Origin: Vitis vinifera | Taxonomy: Eukaryota; Streptophyta; Magnoliopsida; Vitales; Vitaceae | Reading direction: 5' to 3' | Length of the DNA stretch: 64,000 nt | Assembly (NCBI RefSeq): GCF_030704535.1 | Contig: NC_081812.1 | Coordinates: forward strand, 23,101,501 to 23,165,500 | Shown: piece after piece, positions 42,431-55,465 of the stretch | Position numbering within the stretch: position 1 is the first letter of the stretch | Layout of the letters: every line of letters begins with the position of its first letter | Notes under the pieces: model-generated | What the model saw: the letters and a program-made list of their open reading frames with translations, nothing else | The model's database searches: none | What the model was told of the DNA's origin: nothing | Position numbers and translations under genes: made by a program

Positions 42431-45400
42431 ATGTTGGTCCAAGATCGTTCAACTCCGAAATCACCAAAAACCCATATCAGAGCGCTTCATTCTCTACACC
42501 CAGATCGCTTCACTGAGCCCAAAAACCTCGATTTCTCTACATGGTTCTCCGAAAACCTCTACAAGATCGTCACCATTTCGCTCCTAATCGCCACAGTCGC
42601 AGCTCTCTTCTTCCTCCGCAACGTCGCCGACACCGCTGCTCTCGTTTCCTACGAAACCCAAGCGAAGAGCCTTGAGAAGATCGAATTCCCTCAAATTAAT
42701 TGGAATTCAGTTGCACTCGTTTCAGATAAGTCCCCTTACGCGAATTTTCGATCCGAGAGATGGATTCTTGTTTCGGTGTCGAATTATCCGACCGATTCGC
42801 TTCGGAAACTCGTGAAGATTAAGGGCTGGCAGGTCCTCGCAATTGGCAATTCGAAGACGCCTTCAGATTGGAGCCTCAAAGGTGCGATCTTTTTGTCTTT
42901 AGAACAGCAGGCGAATTTAGGGTTTCGGGTAGTGGATCACCTCCCTTATGATTCCTTTGTTAGGAAAAATGTTGGGTATCTTTTCGCGATCCAACATGGC
43001 GCAAAGAAGATCTTTGATGCTGATGATCGTGGGGACGTGATTGATAACGATCTCGGAAAGCATTTCGATGTAGAATTGATTGGTGAGGGTGCTAGGCAAG
43101 ATATTATACTGCAATATAGTCACGAAAACCCTAATCGGACCATTGTGAATCCCTATATTCATTTCGGTCAGCGGTCGGTTTGGCCGAGGGGATTGCCATT
43201 GGAAAATGTAGGCGAGATTGGGCATGAAGAATTTTACACTGAGGTGTTTGGTGGCAAGCAATTTATACAGCAGGGAATTTCAAATGGCCTCCCTGATGTT
43301 GATTCAGTGTTCTATTTCACCCGAAAACCAGGTTTGGAGGCTTTTGATATTAGGTTTGATGAGCACGCTCCCAAAGTGGCCTTACCTCAAGGTACAATGG
43401 TGCCCGTTAATTCTTTCAATACGCTTTATCATTCTTCAGCATTTTGGGCTTTGATGCTTCCTGTTTCTGTTAGTACAATGGCTTCTGATGTGTTAAGGGG
43501 TTACTGGGGACAGAGGCTTTTGTGGGAAATTGGTGGGTATGTTGTGGTTTATCCCCCTACAGTTCATCGATATGATAGAATTGAATCATACCCATTTTCC
43601 GAAGAGAAAGATCTTCATGTGAATGTAGGTCGTTTACTCAAGTTCTTGGTTTCATGGAGGTCAAGTAAACATAGATTGTTCGAGAAGATATTGGAGTTAA
43701 GTTATGTTATGGCTGAGGAGGGATTTTGGACTGAGAAGGATGTGAAGTTTACGGCTGCTTGGCTTCAGGACTTGCTTGCCGTTGGGTACCAGCAACCAAG
43801 GCTAATGTCACTAGAATTGGATCGACCAAGGGCAAGCATTGGTCATGGCGACCGGAAGGAGTTTATTCCTCAAAAACTACCATCAGTCCATCTCGGAGTT
43901 GAGGAAACAGGGGTGGTGAATAACGAGATTGGGAGTTTGATTCGGTGGAGGAAGAATTTTGGTAATGTAGTGCTTATCATGTTCTGCAGTGGGCCTGTGG
44001 AACGTACTGCACTGGAGTGGCGATTGCTTTATGGCAGGATATTCAGAACTGTAGTTATTTTGGCAGAGCAGAAGAATGCAGATCTTGCTGTTGAAGAAGG
44101 GCGCTTGGACTTTGTATACAAGTAAGTTGTTACTATCACATATCTTTACCTTCCAACTAAATTTTCACTGTCAGTGGCACGGCATCTAGTTTAGATTCTG
44201 AATTTGTTTTACTTTATTCTTTTAGATAATTTTTTTTTTTTAATCAGAAACAAGAAATGTGTATATTTGTTTCATTCTTTTAGATAATTGAGGAGAAGGG
44301 ATTAGCAGTTGGAGGATAGTCTGGCATTATATTCTGTATGGATTGTTACATTTCAAGATATAGGTATACTTTAATCTCGGATAATCTGTCAATCACAATA
44401 TTAGGAAAAAATATTGTTGGGCATGGCTAAACCATGCACATAGCAAAAGTCATGGGAAAATTTGGACATTGGCTGCCAAAATGATTTTTGACGAGTAAAT
44501 ATAAATATGACAATGGTCTAGTCTGGGTTTTGCACTAATAGTCCTTTTGTCACTTTATAATTGCTTGAGCCTCCTTTATTAAGTTATCTATATTGAAGAT
44601 TTTTTTACTTTTGGTTTAACTTCTTTCATTCCAGAAGTGATATAAATTATAATTTACTGAAGCAAAAAAGAAGAATGAAGACATGCCTATGTTATGTGAT
44701 ACTATAATTCTATGACATTAATATATAAAAAAATTATAGCTGCAAAAGTTGAGATGTTTGAACACACTGCCATGGAGTAAACTTGAGAGCTTACTAGTTC
44801 AAGCATATTTTCTTCAATCAAGCACATTCCTTGTCTAAAGAATTAAATTTAACCTTTATGAATATGACAACTCTAGCTGGTACATGCCTATGAACCCCCC
44901 AAAAAAAATACTCTTTCGATGTTACATATCAGTTATGAAATTATGAATTTGAGTAGATATTGTGATTGTTGCTGGGTTGCAGGGGGGCAGGAAAGTACAT
45001 GCTAGATTATAAGCAGTAGTTGTCATCATTACTTGGTAATGGCTATAAGTGATAAGTTCAAAATTCCTCTTTAAATGTTCTCAAAGTTGAAGGTGGGATG
45101 GGTTACCACAGTTTGTTCTCTTGGAGGTAGTTTTTCCAAACTGGTGTTATGTTAGGTGACAGAATATGGCTAGGTTTGTCTTTATTAGCCATTACACAGG
45201 AGTTGAAATATGGCTTTTATATAGTCATACAATAGTTCAGCATAATGCCCACTATTACTACCAATACCCTAGCTGAGTTGTCTACTTGTCTTGATAGCCA
45301 TATACTGCACCATCTGAGGTTGGTTTAGGGATCTCATCCAGGCAAAAGAGGTGGCTTTCATCAAGTAAGAGGAGACCCCTTTGTTCCAAATCACTGCTTC

Positions 45401-46871
45401 CATGGACTTGGGCTGTAAGAACTGAACTGTATTGACTTGGTTATGGTTCACATACTCAATAGAAGTAGGCAAAAGTTCAAAATTAAGTGGTTGGACAACG
45501 TCACTGGTGGGTTGGTTTCAGAATTGACTTCTAGTTGAAAGCCTCTTGCTAACCGTGTCATTATTCCTGCGCTTGTGAAAAGGAGGGTATTTATGAAGCA
45601 AGATGGCTTTATATATTATTGAGGTTGTGCTGATGCTCATTTGCAGCGCTATTAAACTACTTTTGTAAAATTAGAAGGATGAGAAGTGGACTTCCCTGGG
45701 AAGCTTCCCTCTAAAACTAGAAAAAGTGGGCACTTTCTGCTTTTGCTGTAGAGAAGGTAGTGTAGGTTTTCTAGAAAAAAAAAATTGGATCTAGTCTTTC
45801 CTAGTAATAAATAGTCCTTAGGTGTTGCTTTCTCTATATTTTTCCACTTCAAATTTCTTCCATCTAAATTCTGGTTAGGGATAATGTCAATTTTAAGTTG
45901 TTGCTTGCTTTTAAATTTAAGTTTCTTGCAAGCTTTGGTTGTTATGTTGTCAATTTCTTTTGGCTTTAGGCATGAGGTTGTTGTTGATAGTGATGGAAAA
46001 CCAATTGGTTGATGTGGCATTGGAAAAGTTCTTTCTGTATTGTTGTAGCTACCCCATATCATTCATCTGAAATTTTGCTAAGGTAGCCCCTTTTCACATT
46101 TTCCCTTTTCTTCTTTCTGATAATATTGTCTAATTTTGCTTTTCAGGCAACTGCTCAATATATTTTCTCGCTTTACAAGCGCAGAAGGTTTTTTATTCCT
46201 TCATGACAATACCATTCTTAATTACTGGAATTTGCTGCAAGCAGACAAGAGCAATCTGTGGATTACAGACAAGGTAATATGAGTTTCAAATACTGTATGT
46301 ATGTTGGCCATGCATGGGGACTTGTGCTATTTTATTGCCATTTGCCAATAACCAACATAATCACTTAACTCTTTTAACTCTCAAATTCAATGGCGTTCAG
46401 GTATCCAAGTCTTGGTCAACTGTTTCGACCAGTGGCAACTCAGATTGGTTTTCAAAGCAAGCTGATATGGTAAAGAAAGTAGTCAGCATGATGCCAGTTC
46501 ACTTCCAAGTCAATTACAAGGAAACTATAAACAGTGACCAGCTCCTCACGGTATGCAGCTCTGATGTATTTTACATTCCTCGGCGCTTCATTGCTGACTT
46601 TACCGAGCTTGTTAATCTAGTGGACAATCTGGAAATCCATCACAAGGTTGCAATACCCATGTTCTTTCTATCAATGGATTCACCTCAGAATTTTGACCCA
46701 GTTCTTAGTAGGATGATTTATGAAGAAAACCCACCTTCTACCAATTCCTCAACATTTTATTCTGACAAAGTACCAGCTGTTCACCCCTGGAATGTGTCAA
46801 GTGAGCAAGAGTTCATAAAGCTTATTAGAATCATGGCAGCAGGTGACCTTCTTCTGCTGGAGTTAGTTTGA
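42431..46871 (+). CDS. STELLO-type Golgi glycosyltransferase (DUF288), cellulose synthesis
   Basis: Three exons, 42431-44121, 46147-46273 and 46401-46871, all GT-AG and in phase, give 762 aa. Arabidopsis STELLO1 is about 770. The start MLVQDRSTPKSP matches the family N-terminus; the open frame upstream of it has no ATG. One membrane span at about residues 44-62 after a basic cytosolic tail gives a type II Golgi topology. DADDRG (about 195-200) is the DxD-like nucleotide-sugar motif, followed by FGQRSVWPRGLPLENVG and DVDSVFYFTRKP. The C-terminal half holds RPRASIGHGDRKEF and a second block, CSSDVFYIPRRFI. STELLO proteins interact with cellulose synthases and are needed for assembly and delivery of the complexes (established in Arabidopsis). 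The 2-kb first intron contains a short LINE tail at 44232. Confidence 0.95.
44232..44273 (-). mobile_element. 42-bp reverse LINE tail insertion in the STELLO intron
   Basis: On the minus strand it runs from GAAACAAATATACAC to CTTGTTTCTGATTAAAAAA. It is flanked by identical 16-bp copies of ATTCTTTTAGATAATT (44216-44231, 44274-44289). The 3' end resembles that of 1415-1462. Confidence 0.65.
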
Positions 46872-48397
46872 AGGCAAGGAGAGGTTTTTGATTCAGGGGC
46901 AAACCCAAGAGAAAGGAAGAAAGAACATGTACCACCTTGTTAGTTGTTACGCCAAGTTCTGTAATTTTTTTCTTTTTTCCTGGGGGAGGTTTCCTATTTT
47001 CTTTTCCCTTTTGTAGATTACCTTGTATGATTCATTTACTGGTTGGGGATCTCCTCCAAAAAGAATTGTTACCTTTTCCACTAGTTTGTGGGTATATGAA
47101 AAAAAATGTTTTGTTGGCAGTCCAATTTATTCCTCAAATGACTGGGATTCATACTGAGCAAGAAATTGGAAGCTGGCTTTGACTCGGATATGTGTTTGTT
47201 CTCAAGAAGCATGGGAATATAAGGGGAGAAAAAAAAGTATGGAATGTAAGGATGTGTTTGAAACTGTTTTTAACAGGAAAAGGGAACATGTTTAATAAGC
47301 GTTTAACATAAAAGAGAATTTGTTCTGAAAATAAATTTAGAATAAATTTAAGATGTTGTCTGTGGTAAGAATTTTTATATTGTATGTAAATGTATTATCC
47401 CTTCATGGAAAAAAGCCAAAAACCAAAAAACTATTTTTATATTTAAGTTTTCAAAATGAATTTTATTCTTAAAAATAATTAAGAATTGTTTTCTAAAATA
47501 TTTTTATATACACCGTTAGAGTATGTTTAACAACGTTTTAAAAATATTGTTTGTTTGGAACAAAATGTTCTTTGGAAATTCAAATATGAAACTTATTCTC
47601 ATGGAAGTATTGTATATACACTTATGTGCAATGCAAGAGCATAAATTCTTGAAGCATATCAAGGATCAATTGTTGCTCAGCACAATCTGAACAAGCTTCA
47701 AATCTCAACCTAGAAAATCTTAGATAACTCATGAAAAAGTGGTAAAAGAAATAATTTTTTATATATTTGATTTTATTATAAAAATAAAATAAAATTAAAT
47801 ATAATTAAAATTAATTAAAAACTTGTGAATTTTTAAATTATTTAATATTTATATGAGGTAGTTAAAATAAGTTAAATGAATTTAAAGTAATATATAAAAA
47901 TGTTTTAATAATTTTTATTTTTCTTTTTAATTTTCTTTCCCTCAAATTTTCTAACTTGCTTGCATCAACAAGAAGCCATGGATCAAGCTTCCTCAGACCT
48001 AACTTGCTAGCATTAAAAAGAATTAAGAAGAGATTCAAAGTACATTGATGATTATTTCTCTATTGGTGTTGGGTTTCTAGTTGCTACCAGTTTCAGCTTC
48101 AGAATTGTTCCAGCTTTCATGGTAATTAAAACATACAACTAAAATAATGCTAATCATCATGATCACAGTGATGACAATGAGGCTTTTTGGGACCGAATCT
48201 GGCAAGTAAACTTCACACAGAAGAGAGACAGGGCCCTGAAAACGAATTAAATCAAAGAGGTAAACTGGAAAACAAATTCATATTCCAAATATTTGTGGAA
48301 GTTACATCTATCCATCCTACAAAGCAACAAGAAAGAGCTCAAGTAAATTGATGTAGTTATTTGCACTCGATTTTCTCTATAACAGTTGGTTCATAAT
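46872..48397. other. Convergent 3' region between STELLO and CHLH
   Basis: It holds the two 3' UTRs and AT-rich DNA. Stretches near 47256-47300 and 47510-47580 (GTGTTTGAAACTGTTTTTAA; TTTAACAACGTTTTAAAAAT) look like remnants of the ends of a common MITE class. No gene is seen. Confidence 0.5.
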
Positions 48398-51300
48398 TTA
48401 CCGATCAATTCCTTCAATCTTGTCCTCAACTTCTGAGTACAACTGCCTCAACTTTTCGATATTATCTTCTGATGTTTCCCAGTACCCCCTTCCATTGGCC
48501 TCCAAGAAGGTCTGCACCAACTTCCTGAAAGAATTCGGATTGGTGTTCATGAGTCTCTTTAGCATCTCCTCGTCTTGAATGAAAGTCGAGTTGGCTTCTT
48601 CATAGACCCAATTGTCAACTTGGCCTGAGGTTGCACTCCACCCAACTGTATTTGTCAGCCTCTTTTCGATTTCCCGGACGCCCTCATACCCACTTGACAT
48701 CATTCCTTCATACCATTTGGGGTTCAACAGCTTGGTCCGAGCATCAAGCCGGACAGTCTCAGAAAGTGTCCTCACCTGCAGCGTAACAAATTTGAGCTTA
48801 CCCAGCTGAAGAGAAGGAATGATCAGCATAAGAGAATTATACGATAATGCTGATAATTCTCACCTGGGCATTAGCTGTGGTTGTGTCAGCAATGTATGCA
48901 TTAGGCTTCTTGCCGTCCTTCCTTAGGCCCTGCACTAGATTAGTGGGATCTGAGTCGAAGTAGTGACTCACATCAGTGAGTGAGATTTCTGATGAGTCAA
49001 GGTTTTGGAATGTGGCATCAGCTGTGCTTAGAGCCATCTCAAAGACCTTCCTCTTCTCAGTCATGCCTGCACCAGGGGCGTCACAGTCAAATGCGAAGGA
49101 CTTCCGGCTCAAGTACATGTCTTGCAGCTGCTTCTCATCATTCCATGAGGAATTCTCAACAGCAAGATTTATATTGGATGAGTATGAGCCTGATGCATTA
49201 GAGAAGACACGGGTTGCAGCGTCTCGAACCTCAATGCCAAGGGCTTGAGCTTGCTCTAGTGCATGCTTCCTGACATAGTTCTGGTCTGCTGGCTCGTCTA
49301 GCTCAGCAACCATCTTCACTGCCCGGTCAAGGAGGTTCATCTGAACAAAGAGAAAATGTTGAGGCACAAATGATCACCAAAGAGAATTTAACATAGCTGA
49401 TCAAAGGTAACAGAGAGTATGGAAAGGGTTTATACCTGGTTGATGAAGAGGTCTCTGAAGACTCCTGAGCAGTTAACAACAACATCGATTCTAGGCCTTC
49501 CAAGCTCTTCGAGACTAACCGGCTCCACCCGGTTGACACGGCCAAAGGTATCAGCAACTGGCCTCACACCGATCATCCACAGGACTTGAGCCAGTGACTC
49601 CCCATAAGTCTTAATGTTATCCGTTCCCCACAACACAAGGGCAACTGTCTCAGGGTACTTTCCACCATTGTCAGCCTTCTGCCTCTCAAGCAACCTATCT
49701 ACCACAACCATTGCGCTCTGCAATGCTGCTGCAGTGGGTATAGATTGTGGATCCAGGGCATGAATATTCTTTCCTGTTGGCAACACTTTCGGGTTTCTAA
49801 TTGGATCACCACCAGGACCAGGCTCCACATATTTTCCCTCCAAAGCTTGTTTTAAACTTCTCAGCTCATTATCTGCCACGACCAGCTTCAAACACTCTCC
49901 TAGGAATGCAAACAATGTTCTAAGCTTCTCCCTGTCCGCCTGGTAAAATTTTGTGCTTGACAAGTATTGAACCCAAGGTTCATTCAAGCCAAACCCGAAG
50001 ACTGAGGTCAGCTTATCAGCTACATCAACAACTTGACCTTTCTTATTAGTTGTTCGCTCCACAAAGGCAGAGACAGCTCCACGTGATGTGTCGGTAATTT
50101 GGCGAAGAAGCTCAACATCCTTCAGTATTCCCTTGTCACTTCCTCTATAGACATCCTCAATATTTCTTCCAACAGTCTCAGCTAATATAGCTGGGAGTGA
50201 TGAAATCCCCTCTTCAGGACGGTTCAATGCAGCAATGTTAACCAGTGTTGCAACAGCTTCCATTGCAGATGGAGGCTCGCCAATGACATGTAGCCCACAA
50301 GGCAAAAGTCGGGACTCAATTTCCATAATTTTAGAATACACCTTTCCAACCACAAGGTCTCGTTCTTTTGCAGAGATTTCTTCCCCTTCATCAGGAAGGC
50401 TCACATCCTTGTCAAGATTGCATTGTTTAGCTGTGCTAATAATGGAGCTCACAATCTGCGGGCCACGACCCGTGTCTTTGAGAGATTGATACGAGGAGAT
50501 AAGCTCACTAAGTTGCTTGAGTCCCTTGTAAAGTCCAGCGTTTTCTGCGGGAGGAGTCAAATAGCTAATGGTATTTGCATAGCTCCGGCGCTTGGCGATG
50601 GTGGCTTCAGATGGATTATTAGCTGCATAGTAATAAACATTGGGAATATTCCCAATAAGACTATCAGGGTAGCAAACATCACTCATTCCAACCTGTTTTC
50701 CAGGCATGAATTCAAGTGACCCGTGAGTGCCAAAGTGAAGAACAGCATCGGCCTTGAAAATTTTCTCAACAAAAGAATAGTAAGCTGCAAACCCATGATG
50801 TGGGCTAGCAGATTTGGAGAAAAGGAGCCGCATAGGATCACCCTCGTAGCCAAACGTAGGTTGAACCCCAATGAAGACATTTCCATACTGTTTTCCATAG
50901 ACCAAGAGATTCTCCCCATCAGAATTTAGATTGCCTGGAGGCTTTCCCCAGCTCTCTTCCAATGCTGTAGCATAGGGAGTAAGGGTTTGATACTCCCGGA
51001 CACCCATTTTGTAAGCAATATTGAGATTTGGGCTGCTGAATTTAGCTTCTTTGTCATGAAGCACATCTTCAATCAGGGATTCAGAGGTCTCTGGCAGGCC
51101 CTCAACATTGTAACCATCCCTTTTGAGTTCTTTTAAGACAGAGAAAATGGAGTCGAATACGTTAAGGTATGCAGCTGTTCCAACATTTCCTTTGTCTGGA
51201 GGGAAACTGAAGACAGTGATTGCAAGCTTCTTCTCTGCCTGCACATATTTATGATCACAGGCTCAGAAAAACATACTCAAATTTTGTTTAAGTCAGTTCT

Positions 51301-53615
51301 TCACAAGGAACCAAACAGGAGAAATGGAAACCAACTAAATTATAATTCAACAGCATACCGACACCTTCTTGGTGCTCATGATTGTTCTATAGAGTCCCTC
51401 TTTTATGGGCTAATGTTATAGAGTCTTATCTCATTTTCATAATTCCACATCAAGCAAATTAAAAAAGAATGAAGATAGAAAACCATATCAATACTCATAA
51501 GTTCCATAAAGGTATGGTAAATCAATTGAAACAAAATACTAGTTGAACCATTTAGATAAGTCCAATCTTTCATTCTGTCAAACTGTGAAATATTAACATT
51601 GATGAAATAATTCATCATCAAACATAATTCATAAGTTTAAACAGAGTTTAGTTCTTTTTTTGGAGGAGAGGGGCGGCATTCAAGTTAATTTAATTTTGAG
51701 AAAATTTACAATACCCAGGAAATATAACATGTAATTTACCAAGTCTGTAGTAGAAAGGCAAATACCTTTGATTTCCTTTTAAGTTCAGCCCATCTGATCG
51801 CTCTGATGCAGAGTTGCTCAACCCTCTTGTGTAGAGCATGCGATTTCCCTGCATTCACATTGCATTTAACCCTTCCATAGATCAGCTTCCAAACACATTG
51901 TCATAAAACCAATTGCAAACAAAAATTCAATTTTATTAGCCAAACAAATCACAAGCACGGACAACAATAGTCTCGTGCATCTTAGCAATTTGAGTGTGCA
52001 TGATGTGTGTCTGTGGAGACAGAGACAATAGTGGGACAGAAAACAGAGCATCAAATAGAGGGAAGAGCCACTGAACCACCGTACTAGCAAATGATAATAA
52101 TAGGCAAAGAGACCAAACAGACAGCTATAAACCATCCCACTAAAAGCTCTAAACAACTGAAAATGGAACAAACATTAAAGCAGAAATACTAAGGTAAAAG
52201 CTTCACTTGCCTGTTCTAGGATCCCGGCCAGCAAAAACAATGGGCTCCATGCCTCCATCCAGCTCTGGAAGAGCAACCTGCAGGGCAACCTGAATTGGGT
52301 GAAGCCCCAGAGTACTATTCAGCCACTCCTCAGTTGTTTGAAACACCAAAGGCAATGCAACAATGTAAGGAACATCAAGTTTCATCAATGCCTCAACAGC
52401 CCTTGGATGGTCCTGCCTCGCTGGCCCCCCAACAAGAGCAAAACCAGTCAGGGAGACCACTGAATTCACGAATGGCCTCTTAGTAACCGGATCGATCAAA
52501 AATCTCTCAACTGGGCCTGAAAAATCCAGCCCTCCCGCGAATATCGGTATCACTTTAGCTCCTCTTGCCTCCAGCTCCATAATCACAGCCACATAGTGAC
52601 TCTCATCCCCAGTAACAATATGACTTCTCTGCAGAACTAGCCCAATTACAGGCGCATTTGGGCCTTTAAGCTTCTCATTAGCATCCCTCCTAGTTCCATA
52701 CCAATTCAAATACTCCTTCACGTCATCATACATACAAGGAGCCAAAGGATGCCAAATACCGCTATCCAAGAACAGAACCGGATCTGAATACTCGATTTTA
52801 GTCCTCTTCAGGGCTGGAACATAAGACCCAGAAATCATTTTCAAGAAATTCATCAAATTATCAGGGGACCCACCAAGCCAAAACTGCAAACTCAGTATAT
52901 AAAGCCTAGCATCTTGAGCCTTATCACTAGGCAAGTACTTCAAAACCTTCGGCAATGTCCTCACGAGCTTCAACATACTGTCTGCAAACCCAGCGGAGGA
53001 CTTCTTCTTCTTGAAGAGCTGAAAAAAGGGACTCTTCGATTGCCCAAGCTGAGACATACTAAAAGAACCCAACTTGTTTAGTCTCATTACTTCAGGCATT
53101 GAAGGGAACACCAAGACTGCATCCAACCTGTCCCTCTCCTTCTCTACTGCAGCCTTAACCTTCAAGGCCAACTCTTCCACAAAAATCAAAGACCCAATAA
53201 ATATATTTGCGTCCTCAAGATCTTTACAGAAAGTCTTGTAAGTAGCTTCATCCCGAAGCTCCTCAACCAAGTAACCCACAACTTGAAATGAAGCATACCT
53301 GGCTTTGCTGTTGAGAGTCTGGACAGCGGCCGTAAGGGCTGACTGGTATTGAGCTTCCAACACAACATACACAACTTTGACTGTGGGGAGGCCATGATCG
53401 TTGTCGGGAACAATTCTACGGACTTCGGGGGTGGTTTGGGTGAAAAGGCCATTGCCAATTGCGGCACATTTCACTCTCAGGCAGGACTTGGAGTTGGCTT
53501 GGTTGGTTTTCTTGGGAAGAAAAGAATGAAGAAAGTAATGCTTTTGGGAGAATGAAGAGAGTTGGTCCACTTTGGAGGTGGGTAAAGTGAATGGGGAAGA
53601 CACCAAAGAAGCCAT
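48398..53615 (-). CDS. CHLH: Magnesium-chelatase subunit H, chloroplast
   Basis: Five exons in transcription order: 53615-52211, 51848-51766, 51238-49436, 49340-48864 and 48775-48398. They give 1381 aa, the usual plant CHLH length. The N-terminus ([20 protein letters not shown]) is a plastid transit peptide. Next come the CHLH N-terminal domain and the CobN/Mg-chelatase domain, with blocks [44 protein letters not shown] and [19 protein letters not shown]. The protein ends KIEGIDR. CHLH binds protoporphyrin IX and, with CHLI and CHLD, inserts Mg at the first committed step of chlorophyll synthesis; it also takes part in plastid-to-nucleus signalling. The first intron starts GCAAGT (CAG/GCAAGT), a GC-AG intron; the others are GT-AG. 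No break is seen. Confidence 0.98.
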
Positions 53616-53794
53616 TGATGACCAACCCCTGAACTCTCAACAACACTCCTCTGTTTCTTCAATGGAAAGAACGAAGAGAAAGAAAGGGAGATGGCTTTGG
53701 AAGATTAATTCAATTGGAATGAATCTGCCTCCGTTGCAGTGTTGTTTCTTCTTCTCCTTCCTTCTTCTTCTCTTTTGGAGGGGAAGGTTGTGGG

Positions 53795-53860
53795 TTTATA
53801 TTTGTGGAGAGGAGAGCAACAGTCTGTTTTTTCAGTTAGTGGTGGAACGAGGAACACGTG
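53795..53860 (-). promoter_or_regulatory. CHLH promoter: TATA box and G-box
   Basis: On the minus strand TATAAA lies at 53800-53795, about 180 bp before the ATG. Just upstream is GCCACGTGT (core CACGTG at 53855-53860), a perfect G-box of the kind bound by light-responsive bZIP and bHLH factors. A CCAAT lies further up at 53997-53993. This set fits a light-regulated photosynthesis gene; binding is inferred. Confidence 0.6.
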
Positions 53861-55465
53861 GCAACAAGGGTTTGAGGTTGAGTTTTGCCCTGCGGGGAAG
53901 AGAGAGTGAGAGAGAGACAAGGAGGAGAAATGAAGGAGGAGTGTGCTTAGTCTATCTATTGAGGACATTCTGATGAAGTTTCTTGACTCCCCATTGGCTG
54001 ATGGGATTCCCCAAAAAGTGGCATCATGAGTGAAGATATAAGAGAATATTTTTTAAATTTTTTTTTCAACTAATATTTGAGTTTGTGTCTGAGAGTGAAA
54101 AGGGTCTGATATTTTGTGTGTCCCCAACGGGACCAGGTATCTTAGTTTTCGGCCAAGTAACTTCCCCACCGACGTCCCACATAAAATCCCAATTTCCTCA
54201 CTCATTTGAGCCTTTGTAACAATTTTTTTTTTTTAATTTTAAAATGTTTTATATATATATAAAATTTTGCGGATTATGTTAGGAATGGTAAATAGGAGAC
54301 TTAAATGTCTATCATGAATGTCATCAATTGGTTAGATTCATGGAAGAAAAAGGTTTAGTTCCCATACCCTTTTTTCCTTTTAGCGAAAAGCATAATCCTT
54401 GAACATTTCAGCAAGTCCATTTCAGTGAAAATAATAGTTCAACAAGTGGTCTATTTCAGTGAAAACGACATCACTGTGAGGGGGTCGAATGCAATTCAAT
54501 GTCTGTTAGAAGTCCCTAAGTAATGTGCGGCATTTTCAATTTGCAAGCGAGAAATTGGTTTTAAAAATGAATGGTATTTAAAACCCAAATTAAGTTCAAC
54601 CCAATCAATTGTTTGAACTGAATCAAATCTTAATTTTCCCATCACTAAAAGATGATCGATGATCAATTCGGCTTAGATTACGAAGAGCCTTTTGAAAACC
54701 ATTCATGAAAATAGTTTGGAAAATAAATTTTAAGTGTTTTCAATTATCTTTTGCAGAATTATTTTAAGCAATAATTAAAAATGTATGAAATATTATGAAA
54801 CCTTTTGCATTATACATAAAGGTACAATATTTAAGTTCTCAAACAAAATTTTGTTTCAAAAACAATTATAAAAAATGTATTCAAAATTTGGTTTTTGAAA
54901 ATTCTTCTCTAAAACTTTACCAAATAAGCTCAATTACTTTTATTTTTAATAAGGAGAACTAAGTTGCCGGATAACTGGAAGCCCAAAACAGATGAGTTGA
55001 ATCACAAAGCTCCTGAACAAAACCCAATATCAGTCATCAAAGACCAGAGCTTATCCCCGTAGCCTCCCCACCCTCAAAAACTTACTGCAAGCAGCTTACC
55101 AGCGCTTATGTAGAAATCATCTAACTCACTGAGGTTTAAAAGAGATTTATAGTTCAAATAAAGGCAATGGTCTAATATTAGATTAAAAACATAGAAACAC
55201 GTATTTTATCCCATCTCTTATCATCATGTTCTGACCCGCCTTAAAGACACTTTCTAATCATACTGAACTGCTCTCAGTATGCTGAGAACCAAGTCGCCCA
55301 CATACACAACCAAAATTGACCATTGGCAACACCTACCATGGATCTTTCTCCACGTATCACTGCTGAAGGAAGACGAAATGAACAAACATGACTTAAAAAC
55401 AGAACAGCTACTTACTAAATGTGCCGACTAATGGGAAAGCTTCCTCTTTAAGATAGACAGAGAAC
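53861..55465. other. Intergenic region between the CHLH promoter and the RRP43 3' end
   Basis: AT-rich, with no supported gene. The segment at about 54684-54930 has weak inverted ends (GAGCCTTTTGAAAACC and, reversed, GAGCTTATTTGGTAAAG) and may be a MITE. The part after about 54960 is probably the RRP43 3' UTR and flank. Confidence 0.45.

Noticed and set aside
53572-53973. 133-aa plus-strand frame opposite the CHLH start
   Set aside because: It is antisense to the transit-peptide exon and promoter, with no protein-like pattern.
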